This document shows positions 7,677 through 15,123 of a DNA stretch of 33,024 nt, in pieces. The notes beneath the pieces were generated by a model. It had not been told where the DNA came from and ran no database searches. It saw only the letters and a program-made list of their open reading frames with translations. Source of the stretch: an uncultured Eubacteriales bacterium (GTDB taxonomy: Bacteria > Bacillota > Clostridia > Christensenellales > CAG-138). Where the stretch lies: contig CADAZC010000005.1 in NCBI GenBank assembly GCA_902792295.1, positions 1-33,024 on the forward strand, read 5' to 3'. The stretch's first letter is position 1, and every line of letters starts with the position of its first letter. A program made the position numbers and the translations under genes.

Positions 7677-8960
7677 TTATTCGGGCTTATTTTCGATCTT
7701 GCGGGGCGCCTTTGCGCGAATCTTTTTGAGATTTGCAAAGCGGGGAAGACCGTTTTGCAGCGGGATCTTCGGATCGCCCTGAATGAGCGGAAGCAGATAG
7801 TCGATGTACGGCTTTCTGAGACCGTTTCCGCGGGAATTGATCCACTCGCGCGGGACCTTGCGTTCGGTGTTTGCGCAGGCGTCGAGATCGATCAGCTTGA
7901 TCTCGCACTTGTAGTTTCCGTCCTCATCCGTCTTGCGGCGGAAACCGATCATCTTGTCGGTGATGCCGTGCACCGCGTATTCCACGGCGACGCGACCGGC
8001 TTCATAGGATTCCGTAATATCGGTCTGAGAGGCCGCGTGAGACGCGCAGCGCTGCAGCAGGGAGAATTCTATGCCGCGGATCTTTGTGTCCGTAAAATGC
8101 TCTCTCAGGATGCTTACGAGCGTCGACGCGAGACCGCCGAGCTGCTTATGACCGAAGCAGTCGATCATGGTCGGGTCAGAGCCGTATTCGGAGATCAGCT
8201 TGCCGGACTTGTCGTGGATGCCTTCGGAAACGGCGATAAAGACCTTGCCGTTGTCCTCATACACTTCGCGAACGTCGGCGATGAATTCATCCACGTCGAA
8301 GTCCGTCTCGGGCAGATAGATCAGGTCCGGACCGAATCCGGTGTACGTTGCAGCCGCCGCGCTTGCAGCCAGCCAGCCCGCGTGACGTCCCATGATCTCA
8401 ACGACGCAGATCATCGGTTTGTCATAGACGCGTGCGTCGAGATACAGCTCCATGCAGGTGCTGATGATGTAACGCGCCGCGGAGGGGAAGCCGGGGCAAT
8501 GGTCCGTTCCGTACAGATCGTTGTCGATCGTCTTCGGAACGCCCATGATGCGGCATTCATAACCGACCTGCTGCATGTATTTGCTGATCTTGTTGCAGGT
8601 GTCCATCGAATCGTTGCCGCCGATGTAGAAGAAATAGCGGATGTCGTACTTCTTGAAAACGTCGAGGATCTTGACGTAATCCGATTCGTCTTCTTCAAAG
8701 TTCTTCAGCTTATAGCGGCAGGAGCCGAGCGCCGAAGACGGCGTATTCAGAAGGAGCGAAAGCTCGTAGGGCGCTTCTTTTCCCATGTCGTACAGCACGT
8801 CGTCGATGACGCCGCGAATGCCGTGCGCCGCGCCGTAAACCTTATTGATATGCGGATCGTCCAGCGCCGTGCGGATGACGCCGTAAATGCTCGCATTGAT
8901 GACGGAAGTCGGTCCGCCCGACTGTCCGACGATGCAGTTGCCGATCAATTCGTTGTTCAT
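7677..8960 (-). CDS. pfk: 6-phosphofructokinase, probably pyrophosphate-dependent
   Basis: This 427-residue enzyme phosphorylates fructose 6-phosphate in glycolysis. The N-terminal GQSGGPTSVINAS loop, GGNDSMDT (residues 114-121), PKTIDND (142-148) and MGRHAGWLA are family signatures. In ATP-dependent enzymes the donor-site positions are normally Gly in GGDGS and Gly in PGTIDND. Here they are Asp117 and Lys143, the combination associated with pyrophosphate use, so PPi is the likely phosphoryl donor (known family rule; not proven for this protein). It is monocistronic with its own strong promoter and terminator. A pyrophosphate-dependent enzyme saves ATP, which suits a fermenting anaerobe. Confidence 0.92.
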   Translation of the reverse strand: MNNELIGNCIVGQSGGPTSVINASIYGVIRTALDDPHINKVYGAAHGIRGVIDDVLYDMGKEAPYELSLLLNTPSSALGSCRYKLKNFEEDESDYVKILDVFKKYDIRYFFYIGGNDSMDTCNKISKYMQQVGYECRIMGVPKTIDNDLYGTDHCPGFPSAARYIISTCMELYLDARVYDKPMICVVEIMGRHAGWLAASAAAATYTGFGPDLIYLPETDFDVDEFIADVREVYEDNGKVFIAVSEGIHDKSGKLISEYGSDPTMIDCFGHKQLGGLASTLVSILREHFTDTKIRGIEFSLLQRCASHAASQTDITESYEAGRVAVEYAVHGITDKMIGFRRKTDEDGNYKCEIKLIDLDACANTERKVPREWINSRGNGLRKPYIDYLLPLIQGDPKIPLQNGLPRFANLKKIRAKAPRKIENKPE

Positions 8961-8988
8961 AGTTGCCTCCAGTTCAAAATGCCTGTAT

Positions 8989-9017
8989 ATTATAGCGAAT
9001 GTAAATCAAAAATGCAA
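8989..9017 (-). promoter_or_regulatory. Promoter of the phosphofructokinase gene
   Basis: On the minus strand TTGCAT (9012-9017), a 17-base spacer and a perfect TATAAT (8989-8994) precede the gene. The rest of 8961-9081 is AT-rich and shows no further feature. Confidence 0.8.
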
Positions 9018-9081
9018 GAAAAATCAAAGTAAAATCCGTAATACATGACGAATACGTCTCAAGCTCGGCGTCTGAAAACAG

Positions 9082-9114
9082 AAAATCGCCGCGAGCCCTT
9101 AAGCCCGCGGCGAT
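9082..9114 (-). terminator. Terminator after tRNA-Ser
   Basis: A 9-bp GC-rich stem (9085-9093 with 9106-9114) starts one base after the CCA end of the tRNA and is followed by a short T run. No other terminator lies between tadA and this point, so it probably also ends the ecf-truA-tadA transcript. Confidence 0.75.
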
Positions 9115-9115
9115 G

Positions 9116-9209
9116 TGGCGGAGACGGTGGGATTCGAACCCACGGACCGGCTCATCACCAGTCAAACGATTTCGAGTCGTTCTCGTTATGACCACTTCGA
9201 TACGTCTCC
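9116..9209 (-). tRNA. tRNA-Ser, anticodon CGA
   Basis: The gene folds as a class II tRNA of 94 bases including an encoded CCA. The acceptor stem is GGAGACG/CGTCTCC and the anticodon stem is AACGA/TCGTT. The loop CTCGAAA has anticodon CGA (9172-9174), reading UCG serine codons. A long variable arm follows, then the T arm GTGGG-TTCGAAT-CCCAC. The long variable arm and discriminator G agree with serine identity. It has its own promoter directly after tadA. Confidence 0.97.
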
Positions 9210-9229
9210 GTGTTTTTTGCGTCTTTAGC

Positions 9230-9258
9230 AGTATAACGCAAAGAATCGGAAAATGCAA
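9230..9258 (-). promoter_or_regulatory. Promoter of tRNA-Ser
   Basis: TTGCAT (9253-9258), 17 bases, and TATACT (9230-9235) on the minus strand lie about 20 bases upstream of the mature tRNA. The -35 box is only 4 bases past the tadA stop. Confidence 0.8.
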
Positions 9259-9261
9259 CCA

Positions 9262-9705
9262 TTATTTGTTTCTGACGCTGCGAAAAAAATCTTTCAGCAG
9301 CGCCGCGCACTCCCGTTCGCAGACGCCGCCGATCGTTTCGACGCTGTGATCGAACCAATGGTCGGACAGATCGATGCGGGAGCCGCAGCATCCGCAGTCC
9401 GGATCGAATGCGCCGTAAACCAGGCGGGGGAGGCGCAGATGCAGCATCGCACCCGTGCACATGGCGCACGGTTCAAGCGTCACGTAAAGCGTGCACCCAT
9501 CGAGCGAACCGAGCGTTTCGTGCGCGCTGCGCAGAGCGATCATCTCCGCATGCAGCGTCGGATCGTGCTTCGCTTCGCATGCGTTGTGCGCGCGGGCAAC
9601 GATCTGCCCGTCTTTTATGATCAACGCGCCGACGGGGACTTCGTTTTCTTTCAGCGCAAGCTTCGCCTCATCCAGCGCAATATGCATCCAATACCGGTCA
9701 TCCAC
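9262..9705 (-). CDS. tadA: tRNA-specific adenosine deaminase
   Basis: TadA deaminates A34 to inosine in the anticodon of tRNA-Arg(ACG), which lets it read CGN codons. The 147-residue protein has the zinc-dependent deaminase signature: HAEM with His52 and the proton shuttle Glu54, and PCAMCTGAM with Cys80 and Cys83. The N-terminal part (ALDEAKLAL, NEVPVGALI) is typical of TadA and distinguishes it from other cytidine-deaminase-fold proteins. It overlaps the truA end by 8 bases and is the last protein gene of the ecfA1-ecfA2-ecfT-truA-tadA run. The run thus ends with tRNA-modifying genes and a tRNA gene. Confidence 0.95.
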   Translation of the reverse strand: MDDRYWMHIALDEAKLALKENEVPVGALIIKDGQIVARAHNACEAKHDPTLHAEMIALRSAHETLGSLDGCTLYVTLEPCAMCTGAMLHLRLPRLVYGAFDPDCGCCGSRIDLSDHWFDHSVETIGGVCERECAALLKDFFRSVRNK

Positions 9706-10468
9706 GGTTCAGAACCTCCTCGGTGTCGAAATCGGGATAGATCACACGCTCCAGCCGAAGTCCGCGCGCGGGCGCCGTTGCGCCGGCAGAGGTGCGGCTT
9801 CCGGTTTCGATCGCGTTCTCCATATCGGATACCGGACGTTTCCCGCTTCCGATCTCCAGCATCGTTCCGACAAGAATGCGGACCATGTTATACAGGAACC
9901 CGTTTCCCTCGACGGTGTAGACGAGCAGATTTCCGTTTCTGTTCCATTCGGACCGTGTGATCGTTCGGACCGTGTTTTCCATCGAGCTGTCCGCGCACTT
10001 GAACGCGTTGAAATCGTGCGTGCCGATCACAGCTGCCGCCGCCTTTTGCATGGCTTCGACGTCCGGAATGTAATGCAGATGCAGCGACGTCGTGCGAAGA
10101 AACACGTCTGCGTGCGGTCCGAGCTGAACCGTGTAGGAATAGACCTTGCGCTTTGCGGAGAACCGCGCATGAAAGGTGGGATCGCATTCTTCCGAGAACA
10201 GCACGCGAATATCGGGCGGCAGGTGCATGTTCATGGCGATTGCAAACTTGTCCGCCGCCATTCTTACCTCTGTATCAAAGTGCGCAACCTGCGCCTTTGC
10301 GTGCACGCCGCTGTCGGTTCGTCCGGAGCCCTCCACACGGATCTGCTCGCCGGTCAGTTCAAAAAGCGCCTTTTCGAGAAGCGCCTGCACGGAAACGCCG
10401 TTCGGCTGGACCTGCCAGCCGACGTAGTTCGTTCCGTCATAGGAAATAATCAATCGGATCCGTCTCAT
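9698..10468 (-). CDS. truA: tRNA pseudouridine(38-40) synthase
   Basis: TruA converts uridines 38, 39 and 40 of the anticodon arm to pseudouridine. The 256-residue product has the usual start (RLIISYDGTNYVGWQ) and the catalytic motif GRTDSGVHA with Asp52. Its C-terminal part shows FLYNMVRILVGTML, where the Arg-containing helix is conserved. Length is normal. The start codon overlaps the ecfT stop in an ATGA arrangement. The position directly after ecfT is conserved across Bacillota. Confidence 0.96.
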   Translation of the reverse strand: MRRIRLIISYDGTNYVGWQVQPNGVSVQALLEKALFELTGEQIRVEGSGRTDSGVHAKAQVAHFDTEVRMAADKFAIAMNMHLPPDIRVLFSEECDPTFHARFSAKRKVYSYTVQLGPHADVFLRTTSLHLHYIPDVEAMQKAAAAVIGTHDFNAFKCADSSMENTVRTITRSEWNRNGNLLVYTVEGNGFLYNMVRILVGTMLEIGSGKRPVSDMENAIETGSRTSAGATAPARGLRLERVIYPDFDTEEVLNRG

Positions 10469-11268
10469 TTGAACAGCACCAGAAGCACGATCAGCACGGC
10501 GACAAACGCAAATGTGATAAGGATCGCAAGAAGGTCTGCAAGCCGGAATTTCAGCTGATGCATGCGCGTTCTGCCTTCGCCGCCGTGGTAGCAGCGCGAT
10601 TCCATGGCGATCGCAAGCTCGTCCGCTTTGCGGAAGGAGGAAACGAACAGCGGGATAAGGATCGGAATCATGCTCTTTACGCGCTTGAAGATATTGCCGC
10701 TTTCAAAGTCCGCGCCGCGCGACATCTGCGCGTTGCGGATCTTTTCGGATTCGTCCATCAGCGTCGGAACGAACCGAAGCGCAATCGTCATCATCATCGC
10801 AAGCTCATGCGCGGGGAAATGAAAGATTTTCAGCGGTGCAAAGAGGCGCTCGATCCCGTCGGTCAGCGCGATCGGGGAGGTTGTAAGCGTCAGCATCGAA
10901 GCGCCGGCAACAAGCAAAATGATGCGCACGGCAAGGAAGCACGACTGCAGCACGGCTTCGCCGGTAAGCTGCCAAAAACCGAGGTCAAGCCAAACATGTT
11001 CGCCCTTGGTGAAAAACAGATTCAGAAGGAACATGAAGATCAGCAAAAACCGGATCGGTTTCAGCGAGTTCAGAATATAGCGCAGCGAAATGCCGGACAG
11101 CACCAGTTCGATCACAAGATACGCAAACGGGATCGCCAGGAAATAAATTTTTTTCACAAGGAACGTCATGAGAATATAGAGGATCATCATGCCGATCTTC
11201 GTACGCGGATCGAGCTTATGTATAACGGAATCGCCTGCAACAAATTGTCCGAGAGTGATGTCACGCAT
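10465..11268 (-). CDS. ecfT: Energy-coupling factor transporter membrane protein EcfT
   Basis: EcfT is the membrane scaffold that couples the two EcfA ATPases to interchangeable vitamin-binding S components. The 267-residue protein has several membrane helices, and it ends in a hydrophobic helix. Its cytoplasmic coupling motifs are present: QMSRGADF and MESRCYHGG, the two Arg-containing motifs that contact the ATPases. GGAGG is 9 bases before the ATG. The gene overlaps ecfA2 by 8 bases. No S component is in the window, consistent with a group II system that serves S components encoded elsewhere. Confidence 0.95.
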   Translation of the reverse strand: MRDITLGQFVAGDSVIHKLDPRTKIGMMILYILMTFLVKKIYFLAIPFAYLVIELVLSGISLRYILNSLKPIRFLLIFMFLLNLFFTKGEHVWLDLGFWQLTGEAVLQSCFLAVRIILLVAGASMLTLTTSPIALTDGIERLFAPLKIFHFPAHELAMMMTIALRFVPTLMDESEKIRNAQMSRGADFESGNIFKRVKSMIPILIPLFVSSFRKADELAIAMESRCYHGGEGRTRMHQLKFRLADLLAILITFAFVAVLIVLLVLFK

Positions 11269-12112
11269 GCTTCTTTTCCTCCCGGATCCAGTTCAAAAAC
11301 GCTTCGCTCGTGCAGATAGAGGTCGGCACGGACGCGCCGCGCCGGTTCATCTCAATGCACAGCTTCGTGATCGCCGGAACGGACAGACCGATCTTCTGCA
11401 GTTCCTCAGCGCGTGCAAACACATTCTGCGGCGTGTCGTACATGCGGACACGTCCGCGATCGAGGACCAGAACCTTTGTCGCGTGGTTGGCGATATCGTC
11501 CATCGAATGCGAGATCATAATGATCGTGCATCCGGATTCCGTCCGCAGCTTTTCGAGCAGCGCAAGAATCTCGCGTCTGCCGAGCGGATCGAGACCGGCC
11601 ATCGGCTCGTCCAGAACCAGGTATTTCGGATGCATCGCAAGCACGCCCGCAATCGCGGCTCTGCGGCGTTCACCGCCGGACAGGTCGAACGGAGAACGCT
11701 CGGAGAAGCGTTCCGGATCGAGCCCGACCAGCGTCATGGCATTCTGTACGCGATTCTTTATTTCCGCTTCGTCCAGCTTCATGTTTCGCGGTCCGAACGC
11801 GACGTCTTCAAATACCGTGTCCGCGAAAAGCTGATATTCCGGATACTGAAAAACCATGCCGACGAGCGATCGGACCGTTTTCCGTTCCGCTTTGACGGAA
11901 AGATCGTGTCCGTCTACGACAACGGCGCCTTTTTCGCTTGTCAGAAGTCCGTTCAGATGCTTGACAAACGTGGATTTGCCGCTGCCGGTGTGTCCGATGA
12001 TACCCAAAAAAGAACCTTCTTCGATCGTGAAATCGAGATCGACGAGCGTCGGATCAAGGGGCTTGCCGCCCTGCGTATATGCAAATGTCAGATGGTTTAT
12101 ATCAACGGACAT
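11261..12112 (-). CDS. ecfA2: Energy-coupling factor transporter ATPase EcfA2
   Basis: This 283-residue ABC ATPase powers vitamin or metal uptake by the ECF transporter. Visible motifs are Walker A GHTGSGKS (residues 40-47), the Q-loop FQYPEYQ, signature LSGGERRR (144-151) and Walker B LVLDEP (165-170) followed by MAGLDPLGR. The DEPMAGLDP form is the EcfA2 (CbiO2) type. GGAGG precedes the ATG by four bases, and the start lies 16 bases inside the end of ecfA1, so the two ATPases are translationally coupled as expected for a heterodimer. Confidence 0.95.
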   Translation of the reverse strand: MSVDINHLTFAYTQGGKPLDPTLVDLDFTIEEGSFLGIIGHTGSGKSTFVKHLNGLLTSEKGAVVVDGHDLSVKAERKTVRSLVGMVFQYPEYQLFADTVFEDVAFGPRNMKLDEAEIKNRVQNAMTLVGLDPERFSERSPFDLSGGERRRAAIAGVLAMHPKYLVLDEPMAGLDPLGRREILALLEKLRTESGCTIIMISHSMDDIANHATKVLVLDRGRVRMYDTPQNVFARAEELQKIGLSVPAITKLCIEMNRRGASVPTSICTSEAFLNWIREEKKHA

Positions 12113-12915
12113 AATTCCTCCGCAAGCCGACCGGCCGTCAGGACATCGTCGGACAGGGGATACCCCATATCTTTCAGCGCGTCGCGCACCGCAACCGTTT
12201 CCGGCGGGACAAGATTGCTGTCAAGAAGCAGATCGGTGTGCCGGAATACTTCGGCGGGCGTTCCGTCGAGCATAACGTGTCCGCCTTTCATGACGATCAC
12301 GCGGTCGCATCCGGTCGTTTCTTCCATGTACTGCGTGACCATAACGACGGTCATGCCTTCCTTATGCAGCTTTTCGATCGTTTCCAGAAGCTCCGCGCGT
12401 CCGCTCGGATCAAGCATGGCGCTTGCCTCGTCCAAAACAAGCACCTGCGGTTTCAGCGCAAGGATGCCTGCAATCGCGATCCGCTGTTTTTGACCGCCGG
12501 ACAGGTGATGCACGGCGAACGTCGCATAGTCGGTCATGCCGACGGAAGCAAGCGCTTCGTCGACGCGCACGCGGATTTCATCCGGATGCACGCCGAGATT
12601 CTCCGGACCGAACGCAACGTCTTCTTCCACAACGGTCGTTACAAGCTGATTGTCCGGATTCTGAAACGCCATTCCGACTTTCTGACGGATCTTCAGGATA
12701 TTCTCCTCGACGGAGGTCGACATGCCGCATACGGTGACCGTTCCCTTCGTGGGGAGCAGCAAACCGTTGATATGCTTTGCAAGCGTGCTCTTTCCGCTGC
12801 CGTTGTGCCCGACGATCGCGACAAATTCGCCCTGCTTGATCTCAAGACAGATATCCGAGAGCGCAGGGGAGAATGCCTTTTCGTATTGGAATGTAACGTT
12901 GTCGAATCGAATCAT
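12097..12915 (-). CDS. ecfA1: Energy-coupling factor transporter ATPase EcfA1
   Basis: The 272-residue ABC ATPase pairs with EcfA2. Walker A is GHNGSGKS (36-43), the Q-loop is FQNPDNQ, the signature LSGGQKQR (138-145) and Walker B VLVLDEAS (158-165) followed by AMLDPSGR. The DEASAMLDP form is diagnostic of EcfA1 (CbiO1). It is the first gene of the operon and has a good promoter upstream. Downstream order ecfA2-ecfT-truA matches the widespread Bacillota arrangement. The usual preceding ribosomal protein genes are absent; the neighbour upstream is the divergent amidohydrolase. Confidence 0.95.
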   Translation of the reverse strand: MIRFDNVTFQYEKAFSPALSDICLEIKQGEFVAIVGHNGSGKSTLAKHINGLLLPTKGTVTVCGMSTSVEENILKIRQKVGMAFQNPDNQLVTTVVEEDVAFGPENLGVHPDEIRVRVDEALASVGMTDYATFAVHHLSGGQKQRIAIAGILALKPQVLVLDEASAMLDPSGRAELLETIEKLHKEGMTVVMVTQYMEETTGCDRVIVMKGGHVMLDGTPAEVFRHTDLLLDSNLVPPETVAVRDALKDMGYPLSDDVLTAGRLAEELCPLI

Positions 12916-12943
12916 TTGATGCTCCGATGAATTTTCTTCGTAC

Positions 12944-12972
12944 AGTATACATTAGGTCTGTTCTTTTTTCAA
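12944..12972 (-). promoter_or_regulatory. Promoter of the ecf-truA-tadA operon
   Basis: On the minus strand TTGAAA (12967-12972), a 17-base spacer and TATACT (12944-12949) lie about 29 bases before the ecfA1 start. It is interleaved with the divergent promoter of the amidohydrolase gene. Confidence 0.75.
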
Positions 12973-12978
12973 GCGGTT

Positions 12979-12987
12979 TGTTATAAT
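12979..12987 (+). promoter_or_regulatory. Extended -10 promoter of the amidohydrolase gene
   Basis: TG-T-TATAAT is an extended -10 element. No good -35 is seen at the right distance (12959-12964 reads TGTTCT). The expected start of transcription, near 12994, coincides with the ribosome site GGAGG (12994-12998), implying an extremely short leader. Confidence 0.6.
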
Positions 12988-13007
12988 CAAAGCGGAGGTG
13001 ATGCGCA

Positions 13008-14360
13008 ATGCTGACGCGTTTGAAAAACATCGACACCGTCGTGACCTGCGATCCGCAGGATCGTATCTGTCACAATACCGATCTGTGGTTTGAGAACGGT
13101 GAGATCGTCCGGATCGGGGCGGACGAACGCACGCCCGACGAAGACTATGACTGCACCGGCATGATCGTGTATCCGGGGCTGATCAACGTGCATCATCATC
13201 TGTACCAGTATTTCACGCGGAACCTCCGAAAAGTACAGGATTTCGAGCTGTTCGACTGGCTGAAGGCGCTGTACGGCGTCTGGAAAAATCTGAACGAAAA
13301 GACCGTGTTTTTCAGCTCCTGCGCCGGAATGGCGGAACTGATGCGCTACGGCTGTACGACGTGCTTCGACCATCATTACGTATTTCCAAAGGAATGCGGC
13401 GATCTCCTCGGCGCGCAGTTTGAGGCGGCGAAAGCGCTCGGTATCCGCATGCATGCGTCGCGCGGAAGCATGGACCTTTCGGAAAAAGACGGAGGACTGC
13501 CTCCCGATTCCGTGGTGCAGACCGTCGACGAGATTCTGAAGGACAGCGAAAAGGCGATTAAAACCTATCACGACGCCGCAAAGTTCTCCATGCGGCAGGT
13601 GGTCGTTGCGCCTTGCTCGCCGTTTTCCGCGTCCGCTCCGCTTTACAAAGAATCCGCCGTCCTGGCAAGACGGTACGGTGTGCAGCTGCATACACATCTC
13701 TGCGAAACGAAGGACGAGGAGAAGTATACGCTCTCCGTGTTCGGAAAACGCCCGTTCGATCACCTTAAATCGCTCGGCTGGACCGGAAACGACGTTTTTT
13801 ACGCGCACGGCATCCATTTCAATGAAACGGAGCTCGACGAAATTGCCGCGACCGGAACGAAGATTGCGCATTGTCCTGTCTCGAACATGAAGCTGTCGAG
13901 CGGTGTGATGCGGCTGCCCGATATGCTCGACCGCGGAATCACGGTCGGTCTTGCCGTCGACGGTTCCGCAAGCAACGACGGATCGAATCTGATGGACGAG
14001 ATGCGCGCTGCGTACCTCGTTCACCGGCTCGTCTGGGGAAATCGCACGCCGGGTGGGTATAAGATCCTGAAGCTCGCAACGGTCGGAAGCGCCGCGGTTC
14101 TTGGAAGAACGGATATCGGCTCAATCGAGGTCGGAAAAGCCGCCGACGTATTTGCGATCCGAAGGGATTCGACCGATATGTTATGTGCGATCGACGATCC
14201 GATGAATCTGTTCGGAAATGTCGGATATCACAAACCGTGCGATCTCGTATTTGTCAACGGCGAATGCACGGTTTCGGACGGAAAGCTCACAAAGCTTGAT
14301 GAGGAACTTCTGCTGCGGCTTTCCCGAAACGAACTGAACCGTTTTCTGTCCGTTTTATGA
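13008..14360 (+). CDS. Amidohydrolase, probable 8-oxoguanine deaminase
   Basis: The 450-residue protein is a metal-dependent amidohydrolase of the guanine/8-oxoguanine deaminase-SsnA-AtzA group. The metal ligands are visible: HxH in NVHHHLYQ (His62, His64), HTHLCE (His228, His230, Glu233), AHGIH (His267) and AVDGSASND (Asp318). The FDWLKALYGVWKNL and HCPVSNMKLSSG stretches are those I associate with bacterial 8-oxoguanine deaminases, which turn 8-oxoguanine into urate. SsnA or another aminohydrolase activity cannot be excluded. GGAGG is 9 bases before the ATG. It stands alone on the plus strand between the ecf and ornithine operons. The nearby selenium hydroxylase maturation genes make a purine-catabolic role plausible (inference). 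Confidence 0.82.
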   Translation: MLTRLKNIDTVVTCDPQDRICHNTDLWFENGEIVRIGADERTPDEDYDCTGMIVYPGLINVHHHLYQYFTRNLRKVQDFELFDWLKALYGVWKNLNEKTVFFSSCAGMAELMRYGCTTCFDHHYVFPKECGDLLGAQFEAAKALGIRMHASRGSMDLSEKDGGLPPDSVVQTVDEILKDSEKAIKTYHDAAKFSMRQVVVAPCSPFSASAPLYKESAVLARRYGVQLHTHLCETKDEEKYTLSVFGKRPFDHLKSLGWTGNDVFYAHGIHFNETELDEIAATGTKIAHCPVSNMKLSSGVMRLPDMLDRGITVGLAVDGSASNDGSNLMDEMRAAYLVHRLVWGNRTPGGYKILKLATVGSAAVLGRTDIGSIEVGKAADVFAIRRDSTDMLCAIDDPMNLFGNVGYHKPCDLVFVNGECTVSDGKLTKLDEELLLRLSRNELNRFLSVL

Positions 14361-14390
14361 AAAAAGCGCCCGGCAAGGGTGCTTAATTTT
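14359..14390. terminator. Bidirectional terminator between the amidohydrolase and birA
   Basis: An 8-bp stem with one G-T pair (14364-14371 with 14377-14384) has T-rich sequence on the plus side (AATTTT) and an A run on the other side that becomes a T tract on the minus strand. It serves two converging genes separated by only 28 bases. Confidence 0.8.
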
Positions 14391-15123
14391 ACAATAAGGT
14401 TACGTCTCCGCGGTCAAGCAAAGCGCAGCTTCCGTCGTCGTATTGTACGATCAATCGAAAATCGCGGTCAATGCCGGCGGACGTGCCGTAGCGCATGCCG
14501 TCCGGGTCGGAAACGAGCACCTTTGACCCGATCCCGACGAGCCGTTCGCGATATGAATCGAAGAACGTGATCTCGGGAAGTTGCTCGTAATAGCGCTTGA
14601 ACCGCAGAAGAAGCCGTTTCAAAAACTGTTTCCGCAGTTCTTCGTCCGGTGCGAATGAAAACAGCGCCGTCGCGGTATCGGCAATGTTTGCCGGAAAGCC
14701 GCCTTCGGGCGGAAAGAGATTCACACCGATTCCGACAACCGCATACAGAAAACTGCCGTCCTGATTCATCGCGCTCTCCACGAGGATCCCGGCGGCTTTT
14801 TTATTCTGTACGTAAACGTCGTTTACCCACTTGATGCCGGAATCGATCTTGTAATCTCCGATCGTGTCGCACAGCGCGACGGCACTCATGCAGGTCAGCG
14901 CATAGGGCGGCAGCATGCAGCCGGGGCGAAGGAGGATCGATACGTAAAGCCCCGTTCCCTTCGGAGAGAAAAACACGCGGTTCAGTCGTCCGCGGCCGTT
15001 CGTCTGTGACGAAGCGACAAGCACGTATCCTTCCGGCACGCCCTCTCTGGCAAGCGCCTTAACGGTAGAATTCGTAGACTTGACCGAATCGACGGAATGG
15101 ACCTTGTACTGGAGCGGCTCCAT
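14389..15123 (-). CDS. birA: Biotin--[acetyl-CoA-carboxylase] ligase, monofunctional
   Basis: The ligase activates biotin to biotinyl-AMP and attaches it to the carrier lysine of biotin enzymes. The 244-residue protein carries the biotinyl-AMP loop TNGRGRLNR (residues 41-49), KWVNDVYVQNKKAAGIL (98-114, with the catalytic-type Lys in NKKAAGIL) and a short C-terminal SH3-like domain (GSKVLVSDPDG). It begins with the catalytic domain and lacks the N-terminal helix-turn-helix of E. coli BirA, so it cannot repress biotin genes in that way. Its ATG overlaps the orr stop by one base (TGATG), making it the last gene of the ornithine operon, an unexpected partner. Confidence 0.94.
   Translation of the reverse strand: MEPLQYKVHSVDSVKSTNSTVKALAREGVPEGYVLVASSQTNGRGRLNRVFFSPKGTGLYVSILLRPGCMLPPYALTCMSAVALCDTIGDYKIDSGIKWVNDVYVQNKKAAGILVESAMNQDGSFLYAVVGIGVNLFPPEGGFPANIADTATALFSFAPDEELRKQFLKRLLLRFKRYYEQLPEITFFDSYRERLVGIGSKVLVSDPDGMRYGTSAGIDRDFRLIVQYDDGSCALLDRGDVTLL

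Noticed and set aside
7614..9032. A 472-codon open frame on the plus strand opposite the phosphofructokinase
   Set aside because: Antisense to a full-length enzyme and crossing its terminator and promoter; no ribosome site or family motif.
9116..9209. tRNA-Ser as an integration site
   Set aside because: No integrase, no repeated 3' end of the tRNA and no foreign-looking genes are nearby.
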